12,317 nt of DNA from an uncultured Treponema sp. (GTDB lineage Bacteria > Spirochaetota > Spirochaetia > Treponematales > Treponemataceae), in NCBI GenBank assembly GCA_937885475.1, contig CAKZZR010000266.1:1-12317 (forward strand), in the 5' to 3' direction. Below the pieces are notes generated by a model. It searched no databases, was not told where the DNA came from, and saw nothing but the letters and a program-made list of their open reading frames with translations. The position numbers were made by a program, and so were the translations under genes. Numbering within the stretch: position 1 is the first letter of the stretch; every line of letters starts with the position of its first letter. Of this stretch, positions 5,369-12,317 are shown piece by piece.

Positions 5369-8300
5369 ATGAAAAAAATCATTTTTGCCCTTCTGCTCAT
5401 TGCCCGCTTTGCTATTGCCAGTCCGCTTTTTGCCTACGAGGGCGTTATGGCGGGTCAAAAAAATCTTAGAATTGTTCAGACGGAATATTTTGACATAATC
5501 TACGCGCCTGGGTCGGCTCAGAGCGCGGCAATTCTTGCGGAACGTGCAGACGGCGTGTACAAGGAGCTTACCGAAACGCTCAATTTGCTTCATCCGTTCC
5601 GTCTTCCGCTGGTAATTTCCCCGGCGCTGGACACGTTCAACGCGTATTTTTCGTCGTTTCCATTCAATCACATCGTGCTGTTTGACACCGTTCCTCCTGC
5701 TGACATGATGGTTTTTACCGAAACGCTGATGAACACGTTTCGCCACGAGCTTACCCACGCCATAACCTACAATCTGCACAACAATTTTTGGTACGGCGTG
5801 CGGCGCGTTTTTGGCGACGTAATGAACCCCGCGCTGCTTACGATTACCATTGCCTGGGCAGAAGGAGCCGCCGTCTCGCTGGAAAGCGCCGCCGGCGAAG
5901 GCCGCGTTAACAGCGAGTATGCCATGCAACTTTTGAAACAGGCAAAAATAGAGGGCGTTTTTCCAAAGTATTCAGAAATTCAGGGTGCGCGCGACATCTA
6001 CCCCTACACCACGCAGAGCTACATTTTTGGCGGCGCGTTCAATTACTGGCTCCAGCAGACCTACGGAATGCAAAAATACGCCGAATTCTGGTACAAGTGC
6101 GTCAACTTTCAGACGCTCACCTACTTTGGCTGCTTCAAAAAGGTGTACGGTTTTTCAATCAGGCAGGCATGGCAGCAATTCTACGATTCCATTCCCATTC
6201 CAGAAGGCGTGCAGGTCAAGCCGCAAAAAATCAAAAGCCTTTCCTATGTTGGTTCGCTCACCGGCAGCACAAACGAGCGCGCGTGGATAGATTGGTACTC
6301 CAGCACCGTGTTTTTTTCAGACAAGGAATTTTCGGGGACTTCTTTGGAAAACGCAGGTGCCAGTCGCATTCCTTACGGAAAGAGGTTGTTTTTGCAGAGT
6401 CGGCTTGATTCAGTCAACCTTAGCGACGACGGACACTTTCTCGCGGTAATTCATTCTGACGAGTCCGGAGCAAACCCGCGGAACCGAGTTTTTGTCTATG
6501 ATATTAAAAAAAAGGTCCGGTTTTTGCTTAGGGATAAAGGCGTTTCCCATGCGGCGGTCGTGCGTGCGGCGGACGGTTATTACCTTGCGTGCGTTCAGAC
6601 GGAATCCGAGCGTTGCGCACTGAACGTGTATCGCCTTGCGCAAAGCCGCCGTGGTCGCATTACCGGCGCGGAGCTGGTTCATACAAGCGCGTTTGATTAC
6701 GGCGTTCAGCCCTTCTCGCTTGAAGGCGACAGTAACGGTAACCTTTATTACATTTGCAAGAACGGCATGGAATTTTTGCTTTGCCGTCTGGACGTGGCTG
6801 ACCGCACCACGGAGCGCTGGACGGTTCCGCAGGAGCTTGGTTCGCGTTCAGCGCAAAAAATAGTTCTGCGCGACCTAAGCTGGGACGAACGCACCTGGCG
6901 CTTGTTCTTTTCTTACGCGCTTCCGGGAACGCTCCCGCGACCGGGGTATTTTACGCGTGCAGACGGAGACGCGCGCTTTTATCTTGCTGACGGCGACGTG
7001 TCAGGCGGCGTGCTGTGCCCAGTTTTGCAAAATGGCGCAGATGGTGCGGCGGATGCGCTTGATGCGCGCGCTGTGCTTGATACGCCCGCTGTGGACAGCG
7101 CAAAGCCCGCGCCAGAAAACGCGGATACTTTAAATGCAAATGCCGTGAATGCCACGCCGCGCCTGGACTACATCGCAAGCTACGCGAACGGCTTAAAGGT
7201 TCAGTCGGTTCCGCTTAGCACATGGCATTTTACCGAAGCGCGTGCAGTGCCTGTGCCAGTGCTTGCACAAGCCGCCCTTAGCGGCAATTCACTTGGCGCA
7301 CAAGCGTCCGAAGCCCACTCACATGCGGAACCTGACTCTGCCACCGCTTACGAGGTGCTTTCTCAGAGCCGCGAATTTTCGGCGCTTTCATATACCTTTA
7401 CCGGTAAGCGTGGCGCGCTCCTTCCACTCAGTCTTGCAAGCTCGGCGGCGATAGGCGGCTACGGCGACACGCTTGAATTTATTTCCGTTCCGCTTGGCGC
7501 AACATACGCTTCCTCTCTTCCTTGGACAAGCCCCATCTATTACCTTTCCGCGGGGTACGGTGTGCTTACGGATTCCTACGCAGCGCGGGCTGGTATTTAC
7601 AGCGGTGGCACTACGACGGACTTGTTCAGATACGCGGGGTTCATTCAGGCAGAATTTGATGACGGCGGCTACAAGCAGTCCAGCGCACAGGCGGCGGTAA
7701 AATCAAGCGTTCCGCTGGGAGGCGTTTCGTATGCGTATGCGTCGGACTCATTCACCTTTTTTGAAGGCTGGCAGTCCAACACCGAATATGACGAGGACGA
7801 CATAAAGGACAACGAGGATTACATTGGCATTCTGAACAAAGAAAAACCGGGACAGGATTTGTCAATAACTCGGCTTTTTGTACAGAATGCGTTTGGACTT
7901 GGCGTGGGCAACATTCATAAGGCAGGCAAGGGCTATTTTAACCGCGCGGGCGTTCAGGTGTCGCCGTCGCTCAGCGTTACGCGCTCTGCGCCTATGGCGA
8001 ACTTGGAGCGGGAATACTACGATTTTATAAACGTTTCGGTTGATATGCGCGCGTGCATTCCGGGCGCGCTGCCTGTTGTGCTTGAGGCAATGTTGTTTCC
8101 AAATGATTCCTATGTTGCCGCTGGAATGGCGCGGCTGTATCTGGTTACGGCGGAATTGCAGAAGTCCACGAACTTTTTTGCGATTCTGTATGCGAACCGC
8201 GTTTCGCTTGATGTTTCGTATGTCGCCAAATTCAAGGAAAGAACGCTGCTGGACTCATGGGCAATTACAAAGGCAGATAAGTATTTTTCTCATATTGCGG

Positions 8301-8494
8301 ACGGCACTGCGGACTACCGCGATGAGCTTCGCGCTTCTGTTTCGCTGTATCTTACGCCTAATGTGGGTGGCTTTGCGCGCACTGATTTTATTACAAAATT
8401 GACGGGAAGCATTTTTTACCGCTTCTACCCAGAAACCGAGCAAAAGCGGCTTGGCGTAACGGCAGGCGTTACGCTTGACGGGCTTTCGTTCTAA
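5369..8494 (+). CDS. Exported zinc-peptidase/propeller/beta-barrel protein
   Basis: The 1041-aa protein has a signal peptide (about 1-22). Residues about 30-275 look like a gluzincin metallopeptidase: the HELTH zinc motif gives His126, Glu127 and His130, and Glu165 in WAEGAAVS is a good third ligand. Residues about 285-620 contain repeated strands such as LSDDGHFLAVI and GNLYYI, typical of a WD40/TolB-like beta-propeller. Two Ala/Asp-rich or Ala/Ser-rich low-complexity inserts (about 556-598 and 627-662) interrupt the last part. The final region (about 675-1041) has alternating amphipathic strands and ends in Phe, as in outer-membrane beta-barrels. ATG 5369 follows AAGGA (5357-5361) at 7 nt. 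Substrate and true localisation are unknown; peptidase activity is inferred from the motif. Confidence 0.85.
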   Translation: MKKIIFALLLIARFAIASPLFAYEGVMAGQKNLRIVQTEYFDIIYAPGSAQSAAILAERADGVYKELTETLNLLHPFRLPLVISPALDTFNAYFSSFPFNHIVLFDTVPPADMMVFTETLMNTFRHELTHAITYNLHNNFWYGVRRVFGDVMNPALLTITIAWAEGAAVSLESAAGEGRVNSEYAMQLLKQAKIEGVFPKYSEIQGARDIYPYTTQSYIFGGAFNYWLQQTYGMQKYAEFWYKCVNFQTLTYFGCFKKVYGFSIRQAWQQFYDSIPIPEGVQVKPQKIKSLSYVGSLTGSTNERAWIDWYSSTVFFSDKEFSGTSLENAGASRIPYGKRLFLQSRLDSVNLSDDGHFLAVIHSDESGANPRNRVFVYDIKKKVRFLLRDKGVSHAAVVRAADGYYLACVQTESERCALNVYRLAQSRRGRITGAELVHTSAFDYGVQPFSLEGDSNGNLYYICKNGMEFLLCRLDVADRTTERWTVPQELGSRSAQKIVLRDLSWDERTWRLFFSYALPGTLPRPGYFTRADGDARFYLADGDVSGGVLCPVLQNGADGAADALDARAVLDTPAVDSAKPAPENADTLNANAVNATPRLDYIASYANGLKVQSVPLSTWHFTEARAVPVPVLAQAALSGNSLGAQASEAHSHAEPDSATAYEVLSQSREFSALSYTFTGKRGALLPLSLASSAAIGGYGDTLEFISVPLGATYASSLPWTSPIYYLSAGYGVLTDSYAARAGIYSGGTTTDLFRYAGFIQAEFDDGGYKQSSAQAAVKSSVPLGGVSYAYASDSFTFFEGWQSNTEYDEDDIKDNEDYIGILNKEKPGQDLSITRLFVQNAFGLGVGNIHKAGKGYFNRAGVQVSPSLSVTRSAPMANLEREYYDFINVSVDMRACIPGALPVVLEAMLFPNDSYVAAGMARLYLVTAELQKSTNFFAILYANRVSLDVSYVAKFKERTLLDSWAITKADKYFSHIADGTADYRDELRASVSLYLTPNVGGFARTDFITKLTGSIFYRFYPETEQKRLGVTAGVTLDGLSF

Positions 8495-8540
8495 GTCCGT
8501 CAGTATTTTTGTGTTTTTGGCGCGTGTGTGTGCATGACAA

Positions 8541-8573
8541 CTTGCCTGCCGCGTATTCGCGCGGCAAGGGCAA
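8541..8573. terminator. Hairpin between convergent clusters
   Basis: TGCCGCG (8547-8553) pairs perfectly with CGCGGCA (8560-8566). Outer TTGCC (8542-8546) pairs with GGCAA (8569-8573) across a two-base bulge. It sits in the 95-bp gap between two convergent genes, where a bidirectional terminator is expected. No T-run directly follows on either strand, so it is a weak or factor-assisted terminator at best. Confidence 0.5.
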
Positions 8574-8589
8574 CTGCAACGCCAGCGTA

Positions 8590-9990
8590 CTATTTGAGCA
8601 AAAGGAATGCCTTGTAGCCGTTGTAGGCGTGCATAAGGTCTTCGCGTGCGGTGATTTCCCATGGAGCGTGCATGCTCAGCACCGGTACACCCGCGTCTAT
8701 TACGTTCATGCCATATTTTGCGGCAAGGTACGCAATCGTTCCGCCACCGCCCTGGTCTACCTTGCCCAGTTCCGCCATCTGATAGCGTACCTCGGCCTTT
8801 TCCATAGCGCCGCGTAGCTTTGCGATGAATTCCGGGTTTGCATCGTTCGCACCGCTTTTTCCGCGGGAGCCAGTGTATTTGTTGAATACAAGCCCGCCGC
8901 CAAGGAAAGAGGCGTTGTCTCGGTCATACAGACCTGCATTTATTGGGTCGTAGGCGGCATTTACGTCGCTTGAAAGCATATTGGAGTTAGCTAATGCGCG
9001 GCGCAACGTAAGGTCGCTGTAGCCGTTTGGAAGCAGCGCGATGACTTCGGCAAGCGCGTTCTCAAACATGTGCGAAGCCATGCCGGTAGCGCCTACGCTG
9101 CCGATTTCTTCCTTGTCCACGCAAAGACAGCAATTTGTGCGGCTTGTGGCAGTGGAATCAAGCAGCGCCGCAAACGACGTGTACGCGCAGGAACGGTCGT
9201 CCTGTCCATAGCCAAGAATAAGCGAGCGGTCAAGTCCAAGGTCGCGGGCGCTTCCTGCTGGAACGATTTCAAGCTCCGCAGATTCAAGGTCCTTTTCTTC
9301 AATGCCGTATTTTTTCTTCAGTAGCTCAAGGATGACTTTTTTGCCGTTCGGCTTTTCGTCCTTCTTCTTTTTCTTGTCCTTTTTTTCTTCTTTTTCAGAT
9401 TTCTCGTCTTTTTTGCTTGGAACGATTGAGCCGATGATAACGTCAAGCTCTTCGCCCTTTATAATCTCGCTCGCCGTGCGCTTCATCTGATCCTGCGCAA
9501 GGTGCGGCAGAATGTCGGAGATACAAAAAACCGGGTCAGTCAAATCCTCACCGATGTTAACTTTTACGGTCGTGCCGTCGGTCTTGCACACAATGCCGTG
9601 AATGGCTAGCGGCAACGTTACCCACTGGTATTTTTTGATTCCGCCGTAATAGTGCGTGTTCAGGTAGGTTACGAAGTCCTTTTCATATATCGGGTTTTGC
9701 TTTGCGTCGAGGCGCGGTGAATCTATGTGCGCTCCCAGAATGTTCAGACCGTTTTCTATGTCGCCGGCACCAATCTGGAACAGTGCGATTGCCTTGTTCA
9801 TCTTTTGAACGTACACCTTTTCGCCCGGAGTGAGCTTTGTGAACTCTTTGATGTTTTTGTAGCCGTGCGCTTCCGCGGTCTCAATAATCTGGGCAACGCA
9901 TTCGCGCTCAGTTTTTCCGTTGTTAAGGAACAGCTTATAGTTTTCAATCAGGTTGTCGCCCTGCAATGCATTTTTTTTAGATTTACGCAT
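8590..9990 (-). CDS. apeA: M18 family zinc aminopeptidase
   Basis: The 466-aa cytoplasmic enzyme should remove N-terminal amino acids from peptides using two metal ions. Family M18 residues are all present: His88 in GAHIDSPR, Asp264 in GYGQDDRSC, Glu294 and Glu295 in KEEIGSVG, Asp342 in SSDVNAAYD and His441 in SMHAPWE. Length is normal for the family. An unusual Lys/Glu-rich insertion (about 193-218) sits between the domains, before KVILELLKKKYGI; it is surface-like and probably flexible. The start ATG is preceded by AGAGGTG (10002-9996 on this strand). It is the last gene of the minus-strand cluster, 15 nt after the HAD hydrolase stop, so translation is likely coupled. The gene symbol follows usual naming of this subfamily. 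Confidence 0.95.
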   Translation of the reverse strand: MRKSKKNALQGDNLIENYKLFLNNGKTERECVAQIIETAEAHGYKNIKEFTKLTPGEKVYVQKMNKAIALFQIGAGDIENGLNILGAHIDSPRLDAKQNPIYEKDFVTYLNTHYYGGIKKYQWVTLPLAIHGIVCKTDGTTVKVNIGEDLTDPVFCISDILPHLAQDQMKRTASEIIKGEELDVIIGSIVPSKKDEKSEKEEKKDKKKKKDEKPNGKKVILELLKKKYGIEEKDLESAELEIVPAGSARDLGLDRSLILGYGQDDRSCAYTSFAALLDSTATSRTNCCLCVDKEEIGSVGATGMASHMFENALAEVIALLPNGYSDLTLRRALANSNMLSSDVNAAYDPINAGLYDRDNASFLGGGLVFNKYTGSRGKSGANDANPEFIAKLRGAMEKAEVRYQMAELGKVDQGGGGTIAYLAAKYGMNVIDAGVPVLSMHAPWEITAREDLMHAYNGYKAFLLLK

Positions 9991-10005
9991 GTTTTCACCT
10001 CTTTT

Positions 10006-10653
10006 TTATACTATTAATTCTACTAATTTTTCTGCGCTGTCGACAATTGTTTTTGCGCCCAGGTTTTCGAGAAAATTTCTCCCTTTAAAGCCCCATGAGC
10101 AGCCAATAAAGTTCAAGCCGGAATTGGCGGCGGTGGCAAAATCCACGTCGCTGTCGCCAATGTACACGGCATCGCTTTTTTGAATGCCAAGAACGCTGAG
10201 CGCCTTTAGAACCATGTCGGGCGCGGGTTTTTTTGCAACGCCGTCCGTTTCGCCAATGGCAACGTCAAAAAGGTCAGGAAAGAATTCCTTTACCAAATCT
10301 TGAACTCCGTAGTCCGCCTTGTTTGAAACGACCGCCGTTTTTACGCCCTGCGCCTTAAGAATGCGTATTGTCTGTGGAATTCCTGGGTAAGGCGCGGTAG
10401 CGTCCGTGTCGTGCTCATGGTAATATGCCGAAAAGTCTGCATGAACGGTTTTGATAAGCTCCTCGCTGCTTCCTGCCGGAACCGCGCGCTCAATGAGCTT
10501 TCGTATGCCGTTGCCCACAAACTGGCGCACCTCGTCTATCGTTCGTTCCGGAAGCTTGTTCTTGCGGAGCGCTACGTTTGTGGCGACGTGCAAATCCTCC
10601 AGCGTGTTAAGAATAGTTCCGTCCATGTCAAAAATTGCTGCTTTGTAACTCAT
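10006..10653 (-). CDS. HAD hydrolase, phosphoglycolate phosphatase-like
   Basis: The 215-aa protein carries all four HAD motifs. Motif I is FDMDGT with nucleophile Asp9 and Asp11; motif II is VVSNK with Ser110; motif III is KKPAPDM with Lys142; motif IV is GDSDVDF with Asp167 and Asp171. The helical cap between motifs I and II fits the Gph/beta-phosphoglucomutase-like subfamily. Phosphoglycolate phosphatase is the usual annotation, but pyrophosphatase or sugar-phosphate activity is equally possible. I chose the ATG at 10653 because AGGA stands 5 nt upstream; an in-frame GTG 24 nt earlier has no better site. It lies 30 nt after the FAD oxidoreductase gene and 15 nt before the aminopeptidase gene, in a probable three-gene operon. 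Confidence 0.92.
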   Translation of the reverse strand: MSYKAAIFDMDGTILNTLEDLHVATNVALRKNKLPERTIDEVRQFVGNGIRKLIERAVPAGSSEELIKTVHADFSAYYHEHDTDATAPYPGIPQTIRILKAQGVKTAVVSNKADYGVQDLVKEFFPDLFDVAIGETDGVAKKPAPDMVLKALSVLGIQKSDAVYIGDSDVDFATAANSGLNFIGCSWGFKGRNFLENLGAKTIVDSAEKLVELIV

Positions 10654-10683
10654 GTGTTTCCTGCCTGATGCTCGCACTGCTGT

Positions 10684-12168
10684 TTATTTAAAGATAACTC
10701 CGTTGTCCTTGCAAAGATACTGTACCGCTTTTCGTCCTGAATTAACAGTAATCGGAAGGCCTCCCGGCATCATCGTGCGCTGTCCGGCAAAGTACAGACC
10801 GTCTGTTTTTTCGGATTTTGAGGGGAATGAAAAAATGAATGCGCCCGGCTTGCTTACGCTCATCCAGCTGCCCTCAAAGGTTGAGCAGTAGCGCTCGTAG
10901 GTGAGCGGCGTGGCAACATCGTATACCTCAACGTTGCCTTTGAGTTCGGGAATGAACTGCTCAAGGCGCGTTATGAAGCGTTCGGCAAGTTCTTCCTTTT
11001 TTTGTTTGTATGTGCCGTCCGCTTTTGCATCCTTCCAAAAGTGGTAGCTGTCGCCCAAAAGCAGGCAGGTCAGCGCGGTGCAGCCGTCCGGGGAATGCTT
11101 GTCGGTGTAGCTTGCGTAGTTGTTTATGCCAAGGTGCTGGAACGTAAGACCGCCAGCCTCAAACGGTTCCTCAAGCGGAAAAATCATTGAGCGCGGATAC
11201 TGCTTTAGGTCTGCCTTTACGCCCAGCGCAACGAACATATTCTGTTCCGAGATGATGGATTTGCGCATGTTCTGCGTCCAGCTTTCCTCAAGCGGCTTTT
11301 CAAACAACGTGTCTATTGCCTGGCGCGTGTCCTGCGTTACGATAACCGCATCGCAGGTGCGCAGGCTGCCGTTCACCAGAACACCGCGGACTTTTCCGCC
11401 TTCAATTACGACTTTCTCCACATTCTGGCGGTATTCTATGGTGCCGCCAAGGGCTTCAAAGGTTTCTGCCATGTTTTTTGCCATGCGAAGGGAACCGCCT
11501 TCTGGGTAGCCGCAGTCTCCGCTTGAAAAGGATGCCAGCGTATAAATGAACGAGAGCGCGTTGTACCGCGACCCGATTACTGCGTTCAGAAGTGCGCGTA
11601 CGTTGGCGTTTTTGAATTGCGCGGTGTAGTCGGTGTAGGACTGCTTTGTAAGTGCGCTGAGCCGCGTGACCGCAGGTGCCATGGAAATAAGTTCCTTAAG
11701 CGACGGTCGCATGGGGCGTTCCGCCTTTAGGCCTGGAATGTCCTGAACCACAAAATGAACCGCCTGAAATTTTTTTATGTCGCTGCAAAGCCGGCGGATT
11801 GCCTTTTTGTCTTCCGGTGCAACGCGAAGCAGCTCTGCCTTTAATTTGTCTACGGCGCGGTACAGATGAACGCATGTGTCGCCGTTTACCAGCGTATAGA
11901 TGGGATCCTTGTAAAAGATGGGGTTGTTTTCTTTGAGGGCGCCAACTTCCTTCCAGATTCTGTTGAGCGGCATTTTTTCGCTTGAGCCGGTAAGCCAGTG
12001 CATTCCGCCCTCAAAAAGATAGCCCTTGCGGCTCCAGCTGGTGGAAAGCCCCCCCGGAATGATGTGCTTTTCTAAAATCGTTACGTTAAAGCCTGCGCGT
12101 CGTGCGTATACTCCGGCGGCAAGCCCTGCAACTCCCGCTCCAATGATAAAGATGTTTTTTGTGTCCAT
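10684..12168 (-). CDS. Phytoene dehydrogenase/retinol saturase-like FAD oxidoreductase
   Basis: The 494-aa protein has an N-terminal Rossmann FAD-binding site: GAGVAG (10-15), with acidic Glu33 at the end of the second strand and the following PGG (38-40). The C-terminal FAD motif reads GLYFAGQRTMMPGGLP (457-472) and then NSGRKA. This layout fits the phytoene desaturase/all-trans-retinol 13,14-reductase group (COG1233). No carotenoid gene is nearby, so the substrate is unknown; lipid or polyprenoid saturation or desaturation is possible. The start codon lacks a recognisable Shine-Dalgarno site, and a -10 box lies only 8 nt upstream. It heads the minus-strand cluster with a HAD hydrolase and an M18 peptidase; no biochemical link between them is apparent. 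Confidence 0.92.
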   Translation of the reverse strand: MDTKNIFIIGAGVAGLAAGVYARRAGFNVTILEKHIIPGGLSTSWSRKGYLFEGGMHWLTGSSEKMPLNRIWKEVGALKENNPIFYKDPIYTLVNGDTCVHLYRAVDKLKAELLRVAPEDKKAIRRLCSDIKKFQAVHFVVQDIPGLKAERPMRPSLKELISMAPAVTRLSALTKQSYTDYTAQFKNANVRALLNAVIGSRYNALSFIYTLASFSSGDCGYPEGGSLRMAKNMAETFEALGGTIEYRQNVEKVVIEGGKVRGVLVNGSLRTCDAVIVTQDTRQAIDTLFEKPLEESWTQNMRKSIISEQNMFVALGVKADLKQYPRSMIFPLEEPFEAGGLTFQHLGINNYASYTDKHSPDGCTALTCLLLGDSYHFWKDAKADGTYKQKKEELAERFITRLEQFIPELKGNVEVYDVATPLTYERYCSTFEGSWMSVSKPGAFIFSFPSKSEKTDGLYFAGQRTMMPGGLPITVNSGRKAVQYLCKDNGVIFK

Positions 12169-12176
12169 GATAAATT

Positions 12177-12204
12177 ATTCTAGCATATATTTTGAGAATG
12201 TGAA
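12177..12204 (-). promoter_or_regulatory. Start-proximal promoter, possible leaderless mRNA
   Basis: On the minus strand TTCACA (12204-12199) and TAGAAT (12182-12177) are 16 bp apart, each matching consensus at five of six positions. Only 8 nt separate the -10 box from the ATG of the FAD oxidoreductase, so the transcript would begin at or within about 3 nt of the start codon. Confidence 0.55.
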
Positions 12205-12226
12205 TGATAGAAAACAGGGCAAACGC

Positions 12227-12256
12227 ATTATAATTCCGAACATATAAAACAGGCAA
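12227..12256 (-). promoter_or_regulatory. Alternative upstream promoter
   Basis: On the minus strand a perfect TATAAT (12232-12227) lies 18 bp after TTGCCT (12256-12251), which matches the -35 consensus at four of six positions. It would give a leader of about 50 nt to the FAD oxidoreductase gene. It may act instead of, or with, the start-proximal promoter. Confidence 0.5.
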
Positions 12257-12263
12257 AGATTGT

Positions 12264-12295
12264 AAAAAAAATAGCGCAAAGGAGAGTTTGCGGCT
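12264..12295 (-). terminator. Minus-strand terminator of an off-window gene
   Basis: Read on the minus strand, CGCAAA (12292-12287) and TTTGCG (12280-12275) form a 6-bp stem with a 6-nt loop, extended by AGC/GCT across one bulge. A T-rich run follows (A8 on the plus strand, 12264-12271). It probably terminates a minus-strand gene whose 3' end lies beyond 12317. Confidence 0.6.
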
Positions 12296-12317
12296 TTCAA
12301 AAACACTCTGTTTGTGG

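Noticed and set aside
9070..9490. Plus-strand open frames opposite the M18 gene
   Set aside because: They are Ser/Phe-rich or Arg-rich mirror frames of the well-supported aminopeptidase and lack ribosome sites.
12279..12317. Possible plus-strand gene starting at TTG 12288 after AAGGAG and running off the edge
   Set aside because: Spacing is only 3 nt, only ten codons are visible, and the same bases form the minus-strand terminator hairpin.

Overview
The window most resembles a host-associated spirochaete, probably a Treponema. This is inferred from gene content and not proven. The supporting signs are three lipoproteins with relaxed spirochaete-type lipoboxes, a conserved-looking block of envelope genes that encodes surface hydrolases fused to outer-membrane beta-barrels, sigma70-type promoters with TTGACA/TATAAT-like boxes, and good Shine-Dalgarno sites. 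No tRNA, rRNA, CRISPR array, insertion sequence, transposase or origin was seen.

Left part (1-2780) is visibly AT-rich and looks accessory. It begins with about 270 bases of non-coding DNA holding inverted repeats, including two opposed copies of a short palindromic element with core TTGA(G/A)C(C/T)TGTCGAAA. A promoter follows whose 15-bp spacer between a perfect -35 (TTGACA) and a perfect -10 (TATAAT) contains nine consecutive G residues. This is the classic layout of a slipped-strand, phase-variable promoter, and it drives a small lipoprotein with seven Asp residues just after its lipidated Cys. After a strong terminator comes a two-gene module: a 71-aa charged protein of unknown family overlapping by 26 bp a GNAT-type acetyltransferase, arranged like a toxin-antitoxin pair. 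A second, larger lipoprotein of unknown function ends this part.

A GC-rich, highly palindromic element (about 2796-2926) marks the change to GC-richer, core-like DNA. Next is a plus-strand envelope cluster (2971-8494): an NlpC/P60 cell-wall hydrolase with a Ser/Gly linker and a probable C-terminal beta-barrel; a lipoprotein with a low-complexity linker; SlyX; and a 1041-aa exported protein with a HELTH zinc-peptidase motif, a probable beta-propeller and a C-terminal beta-barrel. The genes are close together and in one direction, so they probably form one operon for surface or cell-wall functions.

A second cluster on the minus strand converges on it with a hairpin between them (about 8541-8573). 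In transcription order it holds a phytoene-dehydrogenase/retinol-saturase-like FAD oxidoreductase (12168-10684), a phosphoglycolate-phosphatase-like HAD hydrolase (10653-10006) and an M18 zinc aminopeptidase (9990-8590), with gaps of 30 and 15 nt, so probably one transcript. Its first gene lacks a clear Shine-Dalgarno site and has a promoter so close to the ATG that the mRNA may be leaderless. A minus-strand terminator near 12264-12295 probably ends a gene lying beyond the right edge.

The strongest unusual signal is the poly-G promoter at 279-305. Next come the acetyltransferase module with an unfamiliar partner protein and the two hydrolase-barrel fusions.
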